In this document: in pieces, positions 15,778 through 25,256 of the stretch
Numbering within the stretch: position 1 is the first letter of the stretch
Layout: every line of letters begins with the position of its first letter
Assembly (NCBI GenBank): GCA_046296295.1
Contig: JBKBLG010000001.1
Location: forward strand, 186,001 to 250,000
Source: UBA10646 sp046296295
GTDB lineage: Bacteria > Bacteroidota > Bacteroidia > Chitinophagales > Chitinophagaceae
Direction: 5' to 3'
DNA length: 64,000 nt
Notes under the pieces: model-generated
What the model was told of the DNA's origin: nothing
Databases searched by the model: none
The model's input: only the letters and a program-made list of their open reading frames with translations
Translations under genes and position numbers: made by a program

Positions 15778-17076
15778 ATGAAATCGCTGAAAAACAGTTT
15801 TTTACTAACAAGTAGTTGTGTATTAAGCGTAGCTGCAATGGCTCAAAATTTCGATATACCAGCCCATGCCATCAAAGACAAAGTTATTACATGGCGAAGG
15901 CATCTACATGAAAATCCGGAGTTAAGTAATCGTGAGTTTAAAACAGCCGCTTACATTGCTGCACACTTAAAAACACTGGGCTTAGAAGTAAGAACCGGTG
16001 TTGCTAAAACTGGTGTAGTAGCCATTTTAAAAGGCGGAAAACCAGGACCAACTATTGCATTACGTGCCGATATTGATGCATTACCAGTGGTTGAACGAGT
16101 GAACATTCCATTTGCAAGTAAAGTAACTACTGAATATGCAGGCCAAAAAGTAGGCGTAATGCATGCTTGTGGCCACGATGCTCATACTGCAATTTTAATG
16201 GGTACGGCAGAAGTGCTTACACAAATAAAAGCTCAGGTGCCAGGTACCATAGTTTTTATATTTCAACCTGCCGAAGAAGGTGCACCCGAAGGTGAAGAAG
16301 GCGGTGCTTCACTCATGATCAAAGAAGGGGTACTTGATCAACCCAAAGTGGAAACCATATTTGGATTACACATTAGCAGTAACATACCCGCTGGTGATAT
16401 TCAATACAAGCATGGTGCATTTATGGCTTCTGCAGATATTTTCAAAGTGAAAGTAAAGGGTAAAGGCAGCCACGGTTCGCAGCCTTGGAACGGCGTAGAC
16501 CCCATTGTTGTAAGTAGTTCTATCATTCAAGGTTTGCAAAATATTGTAAGCCGCCAAAGCGATTTAACCAAGGCACCTGTGGTAATTACAGTGGGTGCTA
16601 TTCACAGTGGTGTTCGTTTCAACATCATCCCCGAAGAAGCGGAAATGATTGGTACCATACGCAACCTTGATAAAGATATGCGTACACAAGTTTTAGCTAA
16701 AATCAAACAAACCGCAGAAGGTATTGCAGCCACACAAGGTGCTACTGCCGAAGTAAGCTTTGAAAATAAAACACTCGTTACTTACAATACCCCTGAACTA
16801 GTTGATCGCATGTTGCCAAGCTTGCAAAAAGCTGCCGGAAAAGATCATGTTCGCATGATGAATTGGGTAACTGGTGCAGAAGATTTTTCGTTTTATGGTG
16901 AAAAAGTACCTGCTTTCTTTTTCTATTTTGGAGGTATGCCAATTGGTAACGATCCATCCAAAGCACCACCTCACCACACACCCGATTTTTTTATCGACGA
17001 TAGTCAATTGCACGTTGGTGTGAAAGCATTTTGTCAACTCGTTTTCGATTATGCTGCTACTTCAAAAACAAAATAA
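15778..17076 (+). CDS. Exported M20D amidohydrolase (N-acyl amino acid / hippurate hydrolase-like)
   Basis: 432 aa. The signal peptide is residues 1-22 (VAAMAQ). Metal ligands lie in HACGHDAHTA (Cys131, His133) and QPAEEG, and the MNWVTGAEDFSFY and PPHHTPDFFIDD motifs are family-specific. It hydrolyses N-acyl amino acids or aryl amides in the periplasm. No lid-domain defect or truncation is visible. It follows the serine hydrolase by 29 nt. Confidence 0.92.
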   Translation: MKSLKNSFLLTSSCVLSVAAMAQNFDIPAHAIKDKVITWRRHLHENPELSNREFKTAAYIAAHLKTLGLEVRTGVAKTGVVAILKGGKPGPTIALRADIDALPVVERVNIPFASKVTTEYAGQKVGVMHACGHDAHTAILMGTAEVLTQIKAQVPGTIVFIFQPAEEGAPEGEEGGASLMIKEGVLDQPKVETIFGLHISSNIPAGDIQYKHGAFMASADIFKVKVKGKGSHGSQPWNGVDPIVVSSSIIQGLQNIVSRQSDLTKAPVVITVGAIHSGVRFNIIPEEAEMIGTIRNLDKDMRTQVLAKIKQTAEGIAATQGATAEVSFENKTLVTYNTPELVDRMLPSLQKAAGKDHVRMMNWVTGAEDFSFYGEKVPAFFFYFGGMPIGNDPSKAPPHHTPDFFIDDSQLHVGVKAFCQLVFDYAATSKTK

Positions 17077-17135
17077 TTTATTAAAATTTAACTAATAGAA
17101 GCTAAAAATGATACCCTATGTACTTACAGCATGGC

Positions 17136-17351
17136 TCATACGAAATCAACCCACGTTGCTGTAATGTATTTTTTTGAGCGACACACCGATATGGAATTTA
17201 CCTCTACGCAGTGGCTACAAAATTGATCGTTCTCATGTAATAAATAGCGGCAGTAAGCTACATCACAATAGTGGCATCTTGTGTTCACAGTTGCTACATA
17301 AGAGTTGGGTTTAGCAGCATCAATTGTATTAAACATTTTAAATATACACAC
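17136..17351 (-). CDS. Small Cys-rich protein, putative zinc-binding
   Basis: 71 aa, or 66 aa from a second Met. The cysteines fall in two knuckles, CHYCDVAYC and FCSHC, plus one more Cys. This looks like a zinc ribbon or zinc-binding fold, but I recognise no family. It lies in a 440-nt gap otherwise free of genes, on the strand opposite both neighbours, with a second small Cys-rich ORF 120 nt upstream. It could be spurious, but the paired CxxC spacing argues against that. Confidence 0.4.
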   Translation of the reverse strand: MCIFKMFNTIDAAKPNSYVATVNTRCHYCDVAYCRYLLHENDQFCSHCVEVNSISVCRSKKYITATWVDFV

Positions 17352-17473
17352 AATCGCAACTTTATGTATTGCTAGCCCACAATTTTATTAGAAGTTAAGC
17401 GCTGAACGATACTACTATGGCAGTACATAGCTTGTTAGATGGCCTGCTCAAAGCAGAATTCCAACAAAAAACA

Positions 17474-17566
17474 CTAATTTGCAGCGATTTTTGCTCCACA
17501 CTTGTACCACTGTTGAACGGTGCCAACGCCACAAAAGTTACAAAGTAGTTCACATGTAGGGCACAT
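17474..17566 (-). CDS. Mini zinc-ribbon ORF
   Basis: 30 aa. It starts MCPTCELLCNFCG and ends with YKCGAK, so it has CPTC, CNFC and one more Cys: five cysteines in 30 residues. The start is 20 bp from the divergent FKBP gene. It may be a genuine small protein, or the N-terminal remnant of a longer gene whose other part is the ORF at 17136-17351. No family was recognised. Confidence 0.35.
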   Translation of the reverse strand: MCPTCELLCNFCGVGTVQQWYKCGAKIAAN

Positions 17567-17585
17567 AACACTAAAATTTATAATA

Positions 17586-18038
17586 ATGAGTGCTGTAAAA
17601 AAAGGCGACACTATTAAGGTACATTACCACGGAACACTAACTGATGGTACAATTTTCGATAGCAGCTTACAACGCGAACCTCTTGAGTTTGAAGTGGGTG
17701 GCGGTATGGTTATCCCAGGTTTCGATAATGGCGTGTTGGGCATGGCTGTAGGCGAAAAGCGCACCATTAACATCCCGGCAGATGAAGCCTACGGACAAAA
17801 ACAAGAGGAAATGATTATGGAATTTCCTCGCGACAGATTTCCAGCAGATATGACGCCTGAAATAGGTATGCAATTAATGATGAGTAGCCAAACCGGCCAA
17901 CAATTCCCTGTAATGGTAGCCGATGTACGTGAAGATATTGTTGTGTTAGATGCTAACCATCCGCTTGCTGGCAAAGACCTAACTTTCGATTTAGAGTTAG
18001 TTGAAATTAAAGGCAGTAGCTTAATTATCATGCCTTAA
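17586..18038 (+). CDS. FKBP-type peptidyl-prolyl isomerase (SlyD/FkpB-like)
   Basis: 150 aa from MSAVKKGDTI. It shows VHYHGTLTDGTIFDSS, the FKBP core VIPGFDNGVLGMAVGEKRTINIP and an inserted chaperone flap (about 70-125), as in SlyD. It lacks a signal peptide and is probably cytoplasmic. It catalyses proline isomerisation and assists folding. There is no His-rich metal tail, unlike E. coli SlyD. A strong terminator follows at 18058-18089. Confidence 0.9.
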   Translation: MSAVKKGDTIKVHYHGTLTDGTIFDSSLQREPLEFEVGGGMVIPGFDNGVLGMAVGEKRTINIPADEAYGQKQEEMIMEFPRDRFPADMTPEIGMQLMMSSQTGQQFPVMVADVREDIVVLDANHPLAGKDLTFDLELVEIKGSSLIIMP

Positions 18039-18057
18039 TTATCGAACAATTTCTAGT

Positions 18058-18089
18058 AAAAAAGGAGCTTGTAACAAGCTCCTTTTTTT
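18058..18089 (+). terminator. Rho-independent terminator after FKBP gene
   Basis: AAAAAAGGAGCTT, loop GTAAC, AAGCTCCTTTTTTT. It is symmetrical with A and T runs, so it could serve both FKBP (+) and the convergent prfC (-). Confidence 0.88.
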
Positions 18090-18098
18090 ATGCGTTAT

Positions 18099-18130
18099 TA
18101 CCTTACGGTAAATCATTTGCCGCAAGGCAC
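18099..18130. repeat. Inverted pair of the dispersed motif, FKBP/prfC junction
   Basis: A reverse copy (TACCTTACGGTAAAT) abuts a forward copy (CATTTGCCGCAAGGCAC). Together they form a longer inverted repeat between two convergent genes, next to a normal terminator. Confidence 0.85.
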
Positions 18131-18133
18131 TAC

Positions 18134-19720
18134 TTATTTATGTATTTCGCTGGTGAAATGGAACTTAATATCTGGATTGTTTTGCCGCTCAGTATTTAAA
18201 AACCATTCACTTTGTGCCAAATACACCGGATGGCCATCTTTATCTTCACCTGTATTGGTCTGCTTAAAGCGTAAAAAATCGTCTAGCTTTTTTTTATCGT
18301 CGCAGGTTACCCAACATGCTTTGTAGAAAGGCAATGTTCTAAACTCGCAAGCCGCTCCATATTCTTGCAATAAGCGGTATTGAATTACTTCGAACTGTAA
18401 CTCACCTACACAACCAATAATTTTTTTAGTACCTCCAAATTGTGTGAATAGCTGTGCCACCCCTTCGTCGGTAAGCTGGTTAATACCCTTTTCAAGCTGC
18501 TTGGTTTTCATTGGGTCTTTATTCACTAACTCTTTGAAAATTTCAGGCGAAAAAGAAGGAATACCAGTAAAATAAAAATTGCTTCCTTCTGTGAGTGTAT
18601 CGCCAATTTTGAAATTACCGGTATCAAACAAACCAATAACATCGCCCGGGTAGGCATCGTCAATAATATCTTTGCTACGAGCTAAGAAGCTGTACGGATT
18701 GCTAAAACGTAAGTCTTTATTGAGCCGTACATGATGGTAGTACTTATTGCGTTCAAACTTGCCACTACAAATACGTAAAAAGGCAATTCTATCGCGGTGT
18801 TTAGGATCGAGATTGGCATGAATTTTAAAAATAAAACCACTCATTTTTTCATGCTCAGGTGCTACTACTTCGGCAGTTGTTTGGCGTGGTTGTGGTGCCG
18901 GAGCAATTTCAATAAATGTATCGAGCAGTTCTTTCACCCCAAAATTGTTAACTGCACTACCAAAAAAAACAGGTGCAATTTTACCTGCCAAGTATTGTTC
19001 AATTGCAAGTTCGCCATACACCCCGTCAATCAGTTCTACATCTTCTCGTAAGGTAGCTGCATCGCGGTCGCCAATTTTTTGGTCGAGTATGGTATCGTTA
19101 ATATCAGCAATTGCCATTACATCATCATCATCGGCTTTGGTATTGGCGGTGAACAAGCGTAGTGCTTTGCTGTGTAAGTTATATACACCTTTAAAGTCTT
19201 TACCACTGTTAATGGGCCAAGTCATAGGGTGCAGGCTCAAACTCAATTCTTTTTCAATTTCTTCGAGTAGGTCGAAACGGTTTTTTCCGTCGCGGTCCAT
19301 TTTATTGATAAATACCATTACCGGTGTATCACGCATACGACACACTTCCATCAGGCGGCGTGTTTGATCTTCAACCCCGTTCACGCTATCAATAACCAAT
19401 ACAACACTATCTACGGCGGTAAGTGTACGGTAAGTATCTTCTGCAAAATCTTTGTGGCCTGGTGTATCTAAGAGGTTAATCAGCTTGTCTTTGTACTCGA
19501 AAGTCATTACCGAAGTTGCAACCGAAATACCACGCTGGCGTTCAATTTCCATGAAATCGCTGGTAGCATGTTTTTTAATTTTATTGCTTTTTACAGCACC
19601 TGCCGTTTGAATAGCGCCACCAAAAAGCAAGAGCTTTTCAGTAAGCGTTGTTTTACCAGCATCGGGGTGCGATATAATTGCAAATGTTTTGCGGCGTTGA
19701 ATTTCTTTTTCGTACTTCAT
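18134..19720 (-). CDS. prfC: PrfC, peptide chain release factor 3
   Basis: About 528 aa GTPase. It shows FAIISHPDAGKTTLTEK (P-loop), the DTPGHKDF G3 motif and FINKMDRDGKN (G4), followed by the RF3-specific C-terminal half. It recycles RF1/RF2 after termination. I place the start at the Met at 19720 (MKYEKEIQRRKTF). A TACTTTTG promoter -7 element lies 33 nt upstream (19754-19761), which supports this start. Confidence 0.95.
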   Translation of the reverse strand: MKYEKEIQRRKTFAIISHPDAGKTTLTEKLLLFGGAIQTAGAVKSNKIKKHATSDFMEIERQRGISVATSVMTFEYKDKLINLLDTPGHKDFAEDTYRTLTAVDSVVLVIDSVNGVEDQTRRLMEVCRMRDTPVMVFINKMDRDGKNRFDLLEEIEKELSLSLHPMTWPINSGKDFKGVYNLHSKALRLFTANTKADDDDVMAIADINDTILDQKIGDRDAATLREDVELIDGVYGELAIEQYLAGKIAPVFFGSAVNNFGVKELLDTFIEIAPAPQPRQTTAEVVAPEHEKMSGFIFKIHANLDPKHRDRIAFLRICSGKFERNKYYHHVRLNKDLRFSNPYSFLARSKDIIDDAYPGDVIGLFDTGNFKIGDTLTEGSNFYFTGIPSFSPEIFKELVNKDPMKTKQLEKGINQLTDEGVAQLFTQFGGTKKIIGCVGELQFEVIQYRLLQEYGAACEFRTLPFYKACWVTCDDKKKLDDFLRFKQTNTGEDKDGHPVYLAQSEWFLNTERQNNPDIKFHFTSEIHK

Positions 19721-19753
19721 AACAATAAAAAAGCCTATTCGCTTTTCAGGCGG

Positions 19754-19761
19754 CAAAAGTA
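19754..19761 (-). promoter_or_regulatory. Putative -7 element of prfC
   Basis: TACTTTTG on the minus strand, 33 nt before the chosen prfC start. No clear TTTG box is seen at the expected upstream distance. Confidence 0.4.
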
Positions 19762-19800
19762 GCTGATTTCAACCGCTTACCCATGTGAATTTGCAAGGAT

Positions 19801-19872
19801 ACCTTACGGTAAATGTTGGCGCTACTACCTTACGGTAAATGCCTGACTGCGTTGATATTTGCCGTAAGGCAT
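19801..19872. repeat. Cluster of three dispersed-motif copies
   Basis: Reverse copies at 19801-19815 and 19827-19841 and a forward G/C variant at 19857-19872, between prfC and the DUF5689 gene. This is the densest intergenic cluster in the window. Confidence 0.85.
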
Positions 19873-19877
19873 TCCAC

Positions 19878-19903
19878 AAAAAAGCCCCGCTAGTTGCGGG
19901 GCT
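19878..19903 (-). terminator. Terminator of the DUF5689/TonB operon
   Basis: On the minus strand AGCCCCGC, loop AACTA, GCGGGGCT, then TTTTTT. It lies 26 nt after the stop of the gene ending at 19929. Confidence 0.88.
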
Positions 19904-19928
19904 GATATGCTTATATTTTGATAAAAGC

Positions 19929-22058
19929 TTAGTTCCAAGTGAAAACAACATCGTCGATAGCTGTTGTAGGGCGTGAACCAGAACCACTTGTCGCTGTCAA
20001 GGCAACTAAACGTACCCATACCTTTGTAGATTGATTACTCGCAGCAGTAGGTAAAATTGCTGTTATGTTATTACTTGTGAAAGTACTATTACCTACAATC
20101 AAGTTACCAGTCACATTTACTATATCTTGAAAATCAGCAGCAGCAGGATTGTCACCTATTGCATATTGTAATCTCCATGTAGTAGTTCTCGTAATCGCAA
20201 CATCAAGGTTTTGTAATTTGAATGACATTGTAATGTTATTTCGACTAGTTGTATTTGCAATTTCAAAAACAAATGCAGCGCCAGGATCACCAACACCACT
20301 AGTTTGTCTTATCCCTAGTGCTCTGTCGCTAGATGCATCTTGAGCAGCTTGATCACTAGTACTTGTTAGACCATCTGCACTAGCAAAATTTTTGAACGCT
20401 CCTGTTACGTTGCTCCATAAGCTAAGAGCGGTAGTTAAAACAGCATCATTACCTAATGATGTAGCACTTACTCCAGTTTTAACAGTTACACCTGCTGGCA
20501 AGCCGTTACCAATACCATCGAAGTCAATAGTAACAGGACTCGTAGTAAGGTTGATACCCGAACCGGTACCACCACCACCACCGCCACCAGAAGTAGCTGT
20601 ACCTAAATCGGTAGTTGTGTTACGTAACTGAATTTGTTTGGTTGTATTGAATTCGCCTACGATACCACGAACATAAGTAACGGCGGTAGTTGGTTTTATT
20701 TGGTTAGCAAATGTTGCTGAAGTACGTGTAAATGCAATAATGGTTCCTGTTGCATCGGTTACAGTAGTATTACCACTGTTGGCACTCCAAGCACCGGCAG
20801 GACTAAAGCTTACGTTGGCAACTTCTACCAAAGTGCTTTCCCAGTTGTTAAAGTTGGCTTGAGTGTTTAATTGTGCTAGTGTAACTACACGTGGTGTAAT
20901 GGTTCGGTTACTACCCAATCTTGTTACTACGGATGTATCAACGTTATTTACCTGTAAGGTTCCAGAAAATTCTTCTAGTAATTGTCCGCTAACATTTACT
21001 TCAACAGAATCGCCTAAGTTAAGTGTGTGTGTAGTAGTAAAGCGAACAACAATACCAGCTAAACCTGTACCTTGTTGAATCACCACGTTTTGGCCTACTA
21101 TATTACCTGTGCTACGATCAGAAATAACTACACCACTGATTTTACGACCATTAGGAATGGTTACCGAGGTACCGCTAAACAAACCTCTTAAATCGGCAAT
21201 ATTGATGCTAGTAGCAGGCCCGCTTCCGCAACGTGGACCATTAAAACGAGCATCGGCAGTATCACGAACTTGAATTTGACGTGTGCTACCAAATATGTTA
21301 TAAATACCAACTAAAGTACCATTACCTTTCGGTACACGCTGACCAGAATAGCTGGCATAGCTACTGTTACGTAATACAATAGAACCACTATTACTACAAC
21401 TACGGATGGTGAAGTTACTGGCACTTGTTGCTAATGTAATATCACCCCAGGTTTTATTGGTATCGGCAGCAGCGAATTCGCAATCGGCAATTTGAATAAG
21501 TGTGCTCTGAAAACTATCTTGAATATTGGTAGTAAGCTGTGCTAAACTAACCTGACGTGGTGTTACGGCATTACCAATACTACCTTTTAAAATGTACTTA
21601 TCGAACAAGCTGCTCGCAATGGGGCTCAATCCGGGGCGTGTAGGATCAGTTAGATCTACACCACCACCAAGCTGAATTAATCCGCCATAATCGCCAAGGT
21701 ACAATCCCTTACACTTGATGTAGATTCGGCGACCAACCGGGTAATTTCCCGCAAGGCCCGTACCATCTAAACGAACAGTAATACCACCACTAGCATCTTG
21801 AATAACAATGCTTTTGTAGAAGTTACCACTTTTATCATCGGCTACCACAATACCACTGATGATGGTATCTCCCATGATTTGTTCGAAGTTGTCTTTTGTA
21901 TGCAAGCTTTTTAAGGCTCTAATGCTACAGTTAACATTAACGTTAGGTTCTTCAAACGTTGGAGGCTCATCGAACTTTTTGTTACAAGAAGCCACAATAG
22001 CTATACTCGCCAATACCGTGGCCATACAGCTAATCCAATATAAACTCAACTTTTTCAT
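19929..22058 (-). CDS. DUF5689-domain surface lipoprotein
   Basis: 709 aa. A signal peptide ends with a lipobox, SIAIVASC. Two related OB-like DUF5689 regions follow (about 45-280 and 285-490, each with GIVVADDKSGN- or GVVISDRSTGN-type strands). A Gly-rich linker follows near residue 500, then a C-terminal beta-sandwich (about 510-709). It is encoded 42 nt downstream of a TonB-dependent receptor. Such pairs usually form a surface uptake complex, but the ligand is unknown. The DUF5689 assignment is by recognition only. Confidence 0.8.
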   Translation of the reverse strand: MKKLSLYWISCMATVLASIAIVASCNKKFDEPPTFEEPNVNVNCSIRALKSLHTKDNFEQIMGDTIISGIVVADDKSGNFYKSIVIQDASGGITVRLDGTGLAGNYPVGRRIYIKCKGLYLGDYGGLIQLGGGVDLTDPTRPGLSPIASSLFDKYILKGSIGNAVTPRQVSLAQLTTNIQDSFQSTLIQIADCEFAAADTNKTWGDITLATSASNFTIRSCSNSGSIVLRNSSYASYSGQRVPKGNGTLVGIYNIFGSTRQIQVRDTADARFNGPRCGSGPATSINIADLRGLFSGTSVTIPNGRKISGVVISDRSTGNIVGQNVVIQQGTGLAGIVVRFTTTHTLNLGDSVEVNVSGQLLEEFSGTLQVNNVDTSVVTRLGSNRTITPRVVTLAQLNTQANFNNWESTLVEVANVSFSPAGAWSANSGNTTVTDATGTIIAFTRTSATFANQIKPTTAVTYVRGIVGEFNTTKQIQLRNTTTDLGTATSGGGGGGGTGSGINLTTSPVTIDFDGIGNGLPAGVTVKTGVSATSLGNDAVLTTALSLWSNVTGAFKNFASADGLTSTSDQAAQDASSDRALGIRQTSGVGDPGAAFVFEIANTTSRNNITMSFKLQNLDVAITRTTTWRLQYAIGDNPAAADFQDIVNVTGNLIVGNSTFTSNNITAILPTAASNQSTKVWVRLVALTATSGSGSRPTTAIDDVVFTWN

Positions 22059-22100
22059 ATCGTATAATGCGGTTATAATTTTTAAAAGAGGCGGGGTTGT

Positions 22101-24692
22101 TTAGAAACGCAGGCTGATGCTTCCGAAATAATTAATTCCGTAGGCATAGAATAAGCGTGGTGGAAATTTATTTACGTTTTGGTTTTCAAAATCGAAACGG
22201 AGTTGTTCAAAACCACCCGTAACCATGGTTTGGTTATTGGTTAAGTTATTAATACCTACATTAAAAATTAAGAAAGTAGGTTTTTTCAACCCCATGCTAC
22301 GTGGTAACTTGTAGCTGTACCCAAAGAAGAAATCGAGGGTGTACTGTGGCTTCCACTGTGTTTGGTTGATGATTTGGTAGTATGTATTTACATCGCCAGG
22401 CTTGGTTAAGTCTAACCCATCTACGGCACTAGAAGTTCTTCTGATGGGGTTAAACTCTAACCACATTTGATCGAAATAATTTGCCGTAAGGCTAGCAAAC
22501 CAAAACTTGGGGCTACGGTAAGTAATACCAAGGTTATAAGCCTCTTGCGGTGTTGAACCCACTCTAAAGTTTTCGGCGTATACGGTGGTGCGCTGCAATA
22601 CGCTGGCATCGTTATCTAAAGTAACTACTGCATTTTGGCGGCTACTAAAGAAGTAACGACCTACAGAAGCGGCACCCGTGATATTCACGTTACGGAAAGC
22701 CTTCCAATCGAAGCCGAATTCACCGCCAAAGTGGTTACGATCTATACCGTTGATAGCGTAGTTAACAAGATTTCTAAAATCGTCGTGATAGAAGCTAATA
22801 ACATTCATCGCATCTTGGAAGCGCGTATAGTAACCTGTGAGGCGTACTTTTAATTGTGGTGCATTTAAAATGTAACCACCCTCTATAGATTGTACTTTTT
22901 CGCTGGTAATATTGTCTTGTACAACATCGCGGCTTCTTGCACTTATGAACACGTTTTCAAAGTAAGGTGCACGTGTCATATAAGCACCATTCATATAAAA
23001 GTAATTACGTCCATCGAGCTTGTAGGTGAAACCACCCTTAACACTGTAGTTAGTGAAGTTTTGTGTAGCACTTTTACCGAAGCTATTGTTCGGGAATAAG
23101 CCATTTCTGTTTTTTCCCTCACGGTAAAAAGATGTTTGGCTTAACTCGCCGGCAACAAAGAAATCCCAACGATTGTAGTGAAACACACTCTGTGCCCAAG
23201 CTGCATAACGTGTAACGTCAATATCGTAATCCCAACCATAACGATCACCTTTATATAGCACTCTGTTAGGATTGTCGATATCAAACTGATTGGCGGTAGC
23301 GTTATTAGGGAAAGCTCTTTCAGCGAACTGGTTAAGGTTCACATAAAAATCGCCACCTAACAAATCGTTGATGCGCTTGAAATAGTTATTTTTTTGATGC
23401 TGAAAGCTAATACCAGACATAAACTCCATGTGCTTGGTAACTTGGCTGTTCAATACTGTATTGAAATTAAAGCGGCGTGTGTCTATCACACGATCTTCAA
23501 TAATGTAGCGGCTGCGGCGACCACTTATATTATTACCTTGTATGCCACCCACATTGCGAATGGTTTCAATACTGTTACGGTTAACATCGTACAAACGATC
23601 CCAATTAACTTGACTTACAGAAGGGTTGTTTCTCCACGCATCGATCACTTGCGCTTGCTGGTTCAAATCGGTTTGATAGCTGGGTAGATAACGGTAATAA
23701 TCTGGACGAGGGTCGGCTGTATTATACCAATCAAGTGCCGATACTGAACGTTCTCCGAAGCTATAACCGACGGCTGTAACCAAGTTGGTTTTATTACTGA
23801 TTCTAAAATCGTGTGTGAGAATTAAAAATGGCTGATGTGTTTTAGCAACACTGGCATTTCGCTTTTTACCATTTTGATAACCCCAGTTGGGGTTGTAATA
23901 GTTGCTACCGGTTAAATCCATTGCTTCTTGAACGGCTGCACCTTGCCGACCATTTTCGGTGGGAGCACCAAAAGCGGTAAAACTTAACAAGTGCTTTTGA
24001 TTAATGCGCTTATCTACAGCTACAAAATAGCTAAAGCTGTTGTAGTACGTACCGGGTACATAGCCTTCATCTGCACCACGGAAGCTACCACTGAAGGTAA
24101 AAGCCCAGCCTTTTTTACTTACGCCAGTGCTATGTGTAATGGAAATACGGTGATTATAGTTTCTGTTGCTGATGGCGTAACCAATACTAGTTTGCTTACG
24201 TTGCTTACTAGCTCGGCTATCGAGGTTGGTTGTAATACCTAAATCGCCAAAGGCAAAGGTGTTACTACGTAGGCCAACACTTACATCGCGGTTTCGCATT
24301 ACATCGTTCAAACCACCCCAGAGCCCCCAAGGAGTAAAACCGTTATCGAGGTTATCTACAGGAATACCATTCATTAAAGTGGTGTTCCAATCGGCATCGT
24401 AACCACGAATTCTAAAGCGTAGCGGCGAAAAGCTAAAGGCTGCGGCCGAGAAAAATGGGTCGCGGCCTGCTGTAAGTACTGAACTTACGTTCTGTGCGCT
24501 ACCATCACTTAAATCGCTTTCATCTAACGAAACAACGGGAATGTTATCCAGCACATTGTCTTTAATCTCCTCCAACAAGGCGCTGTCTTTACGGACTAGC
24601 GTATCTTGTACTGGTTTTGGTGAAGGTTGTTGCTGGGCGTTGGCAAGCAAACCGAGCAACAAAAAAACACCACAAAAGGTTATTTTTTGCAT
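22101..24692 (-). CDS. TonB-dependent outer-membrane receptor
   Basis: 863 aa. A signal peptide (1-19) is followed by a short linker, then a plug with FRIRGYDADWNTTLMNGIPVDN and a 22-strand-type barrel ending in Phe (YFGSISLRF). The carboxypeptidase-like N-terminal domain common in SusC proteins is absent. It imports a large ligand using TonB energy, with the DUF5689 lipoprotein as its probable partner. A promoter is seen at 24712-24745. A motif copy lies at 22479-22494. Confidence 0.9.
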   Translation of the reverse strand: MQKITFCGVFLLLGLLANAQQQPSPKPVQDTLVRKDSALLEEIKDNVLDNIPVVSLDESDLSDGSAQNVSSVLTAGRDPFFSAAAFSFSPLRFRIRGYDADWNTTLMNGIPVDNLDNGFTPWGLWGGLNDVMRNRDVSVGLRSNTFAFGDLGITTNLDSRASKQRKQTSIGYAISNRNYNHRISITHSTGVSKKGWAFTFSGSFRGADEGYVPGTYYNSFSYFVAVDKRINQKHLLSFTAFGAPTENGRQGAAVQEAMDLTGSNYYNPNWGYQNGKKRNASVAKTHQPFLILTHDFRISNKTNLVTAVGYSFGERSVSALDWYNTADPRPDYYRYLPSYQTDLNQQAQVIDAWRNNPSVSQVNWDRLYDVNRNSIETIRNVGGIQGNNISGRRSRYIIEDRVIDTRRFNFNTVLNSQVTKHMEFMSGISFQHQKNNYFKRINDLLGGDFYVNLNQFAERAFPNNATANQFDIDNPNRVLYKGDRYGWDYDIDVTRYAAWAQSVFHYNRWDFFVAGELSQTSFYREGKNRNGLFPNNSFGKSATQNFTNYSVKGGFTYKLDGRNYFYMNGAYMTRAPYFENVFISARSRDVVQDNITSEKVQSIEGGYILNAPQLKVRLTGYYTRFQDAMNVISFYHDDFRNLVNYAINGIDRNHFGGEFGFDWKAFRNVNITGAASVGRYFFSSRQNAVVTLDNDASVLQRTTVYAENFRVGSTPQEAYNLGITYRSPKFWFASLTANYFDQMWLEFNPIRRTSSAVDGLDLTKPGDVNTYYQIINQTQWKPQYTLDFFFGYSYKLPRSMGLKKPTFLIFNVGINNLTNNQTMVTGGFEQLRFDFENQNVNKFPPRLFYAYGINYFGSISLRF

Positions 24693-24711
24693 ATAAAGAA
24701 AATTCCGTTCG

Positions 24712-24745
24712 CAAAAGTACGGTTAAACTAACTATTGTTAACAAA
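24712..24745 (-). promoter_or_regulatory. Promoter of the TonB receptor operon
   Basis: On the minus strand TTTG (24742-24745), a 22-nt spacer and TACTTTTG (24712-24719), about 20 nt before the receptor ATG. Confidence 0.55.
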
Positions 24746-24785
24746 ATATTGACTGACATAACTAAACCATAATACTGAGCGTTGT

Positions 24786-24802
24786 CATTTACCGTAAGGT
24801 AA
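24786..24802 (+). repeat. Dispersed motif, upstream of TonB receptor
   Basis: Reads CATTTACCGTAAGGTAA, a perfect consensus copy in the 177-bp divergent gap. Confidence 0.85.
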
Positions 24803-24869
24803 CTTTTTACTAATTATTGGTTAACAAAAGCATCATGTTACATGCCTTGCTTTACACAAACACTACCAT

Positions 24870-25256
24870 ATGTACCCAATCATCAACCAACAGCAAAAGG
24901 TAATTGCCTACTTCTATCATCACATGATTATTGATAATAGTCTGCAGCAAGTGATTGGAATTGTATTAGGCGATATTGTGTATGGCTATTATAATAAACC
25001 GGTGGGCAAACTGTTACATGGCAATTTTCGTAATGCCGACGGAAAATTATTAGGTATGATTGGGGATGAACACTTGCACTTACAACCTAGTACCGATGAA
25101 ATGAAACACTACATTGTACAAGGTTGGCAAATTGTAATGCAGGTGAAAGACCATACCTCAATGTGGGTAAAAGAGGCTTCGCAGTGGCATCAAGCAAGCA
25201 TTACCGAAGTGCTTATGAACCATTTTCCTATTGGTTTGGCACTGGCTGAACATTAA
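24870..25256 (+). CDS. Hypothetical protein, 128 aa
   Basis: No family was recognised. It is soluble, without a signal peptide or membrane segment. The sequence has short beta-rich repeats around YYNKPVGKLLHGNFRNADGKLLGMIGD, reminiscent of small propeller-like or DUF-type proteins. It ends 4 nt inside the convergent methyltransferase gene. Its length, position and codon pattern look like a real gene. Confidence 0.6.
   Translation: MYPIINQQQKVIAYFYHHMIIDNSLQQVIGIVLGDIVYGYYNKPVGKLLHGNFRNADGKLLGMIGDEHLHLQPSTDEMKHYIVQGWQIVMQVKDHTSMWVKEASQWHQASITEVLMNHFPIGLALAEH

Noticed and set aside
18945..19367. Long open frame antisense to prfC
   Set aside because: It lies wholly inside a conserved GTPase gene, has low-complexity Ser/Ile composition and no family resemblance.
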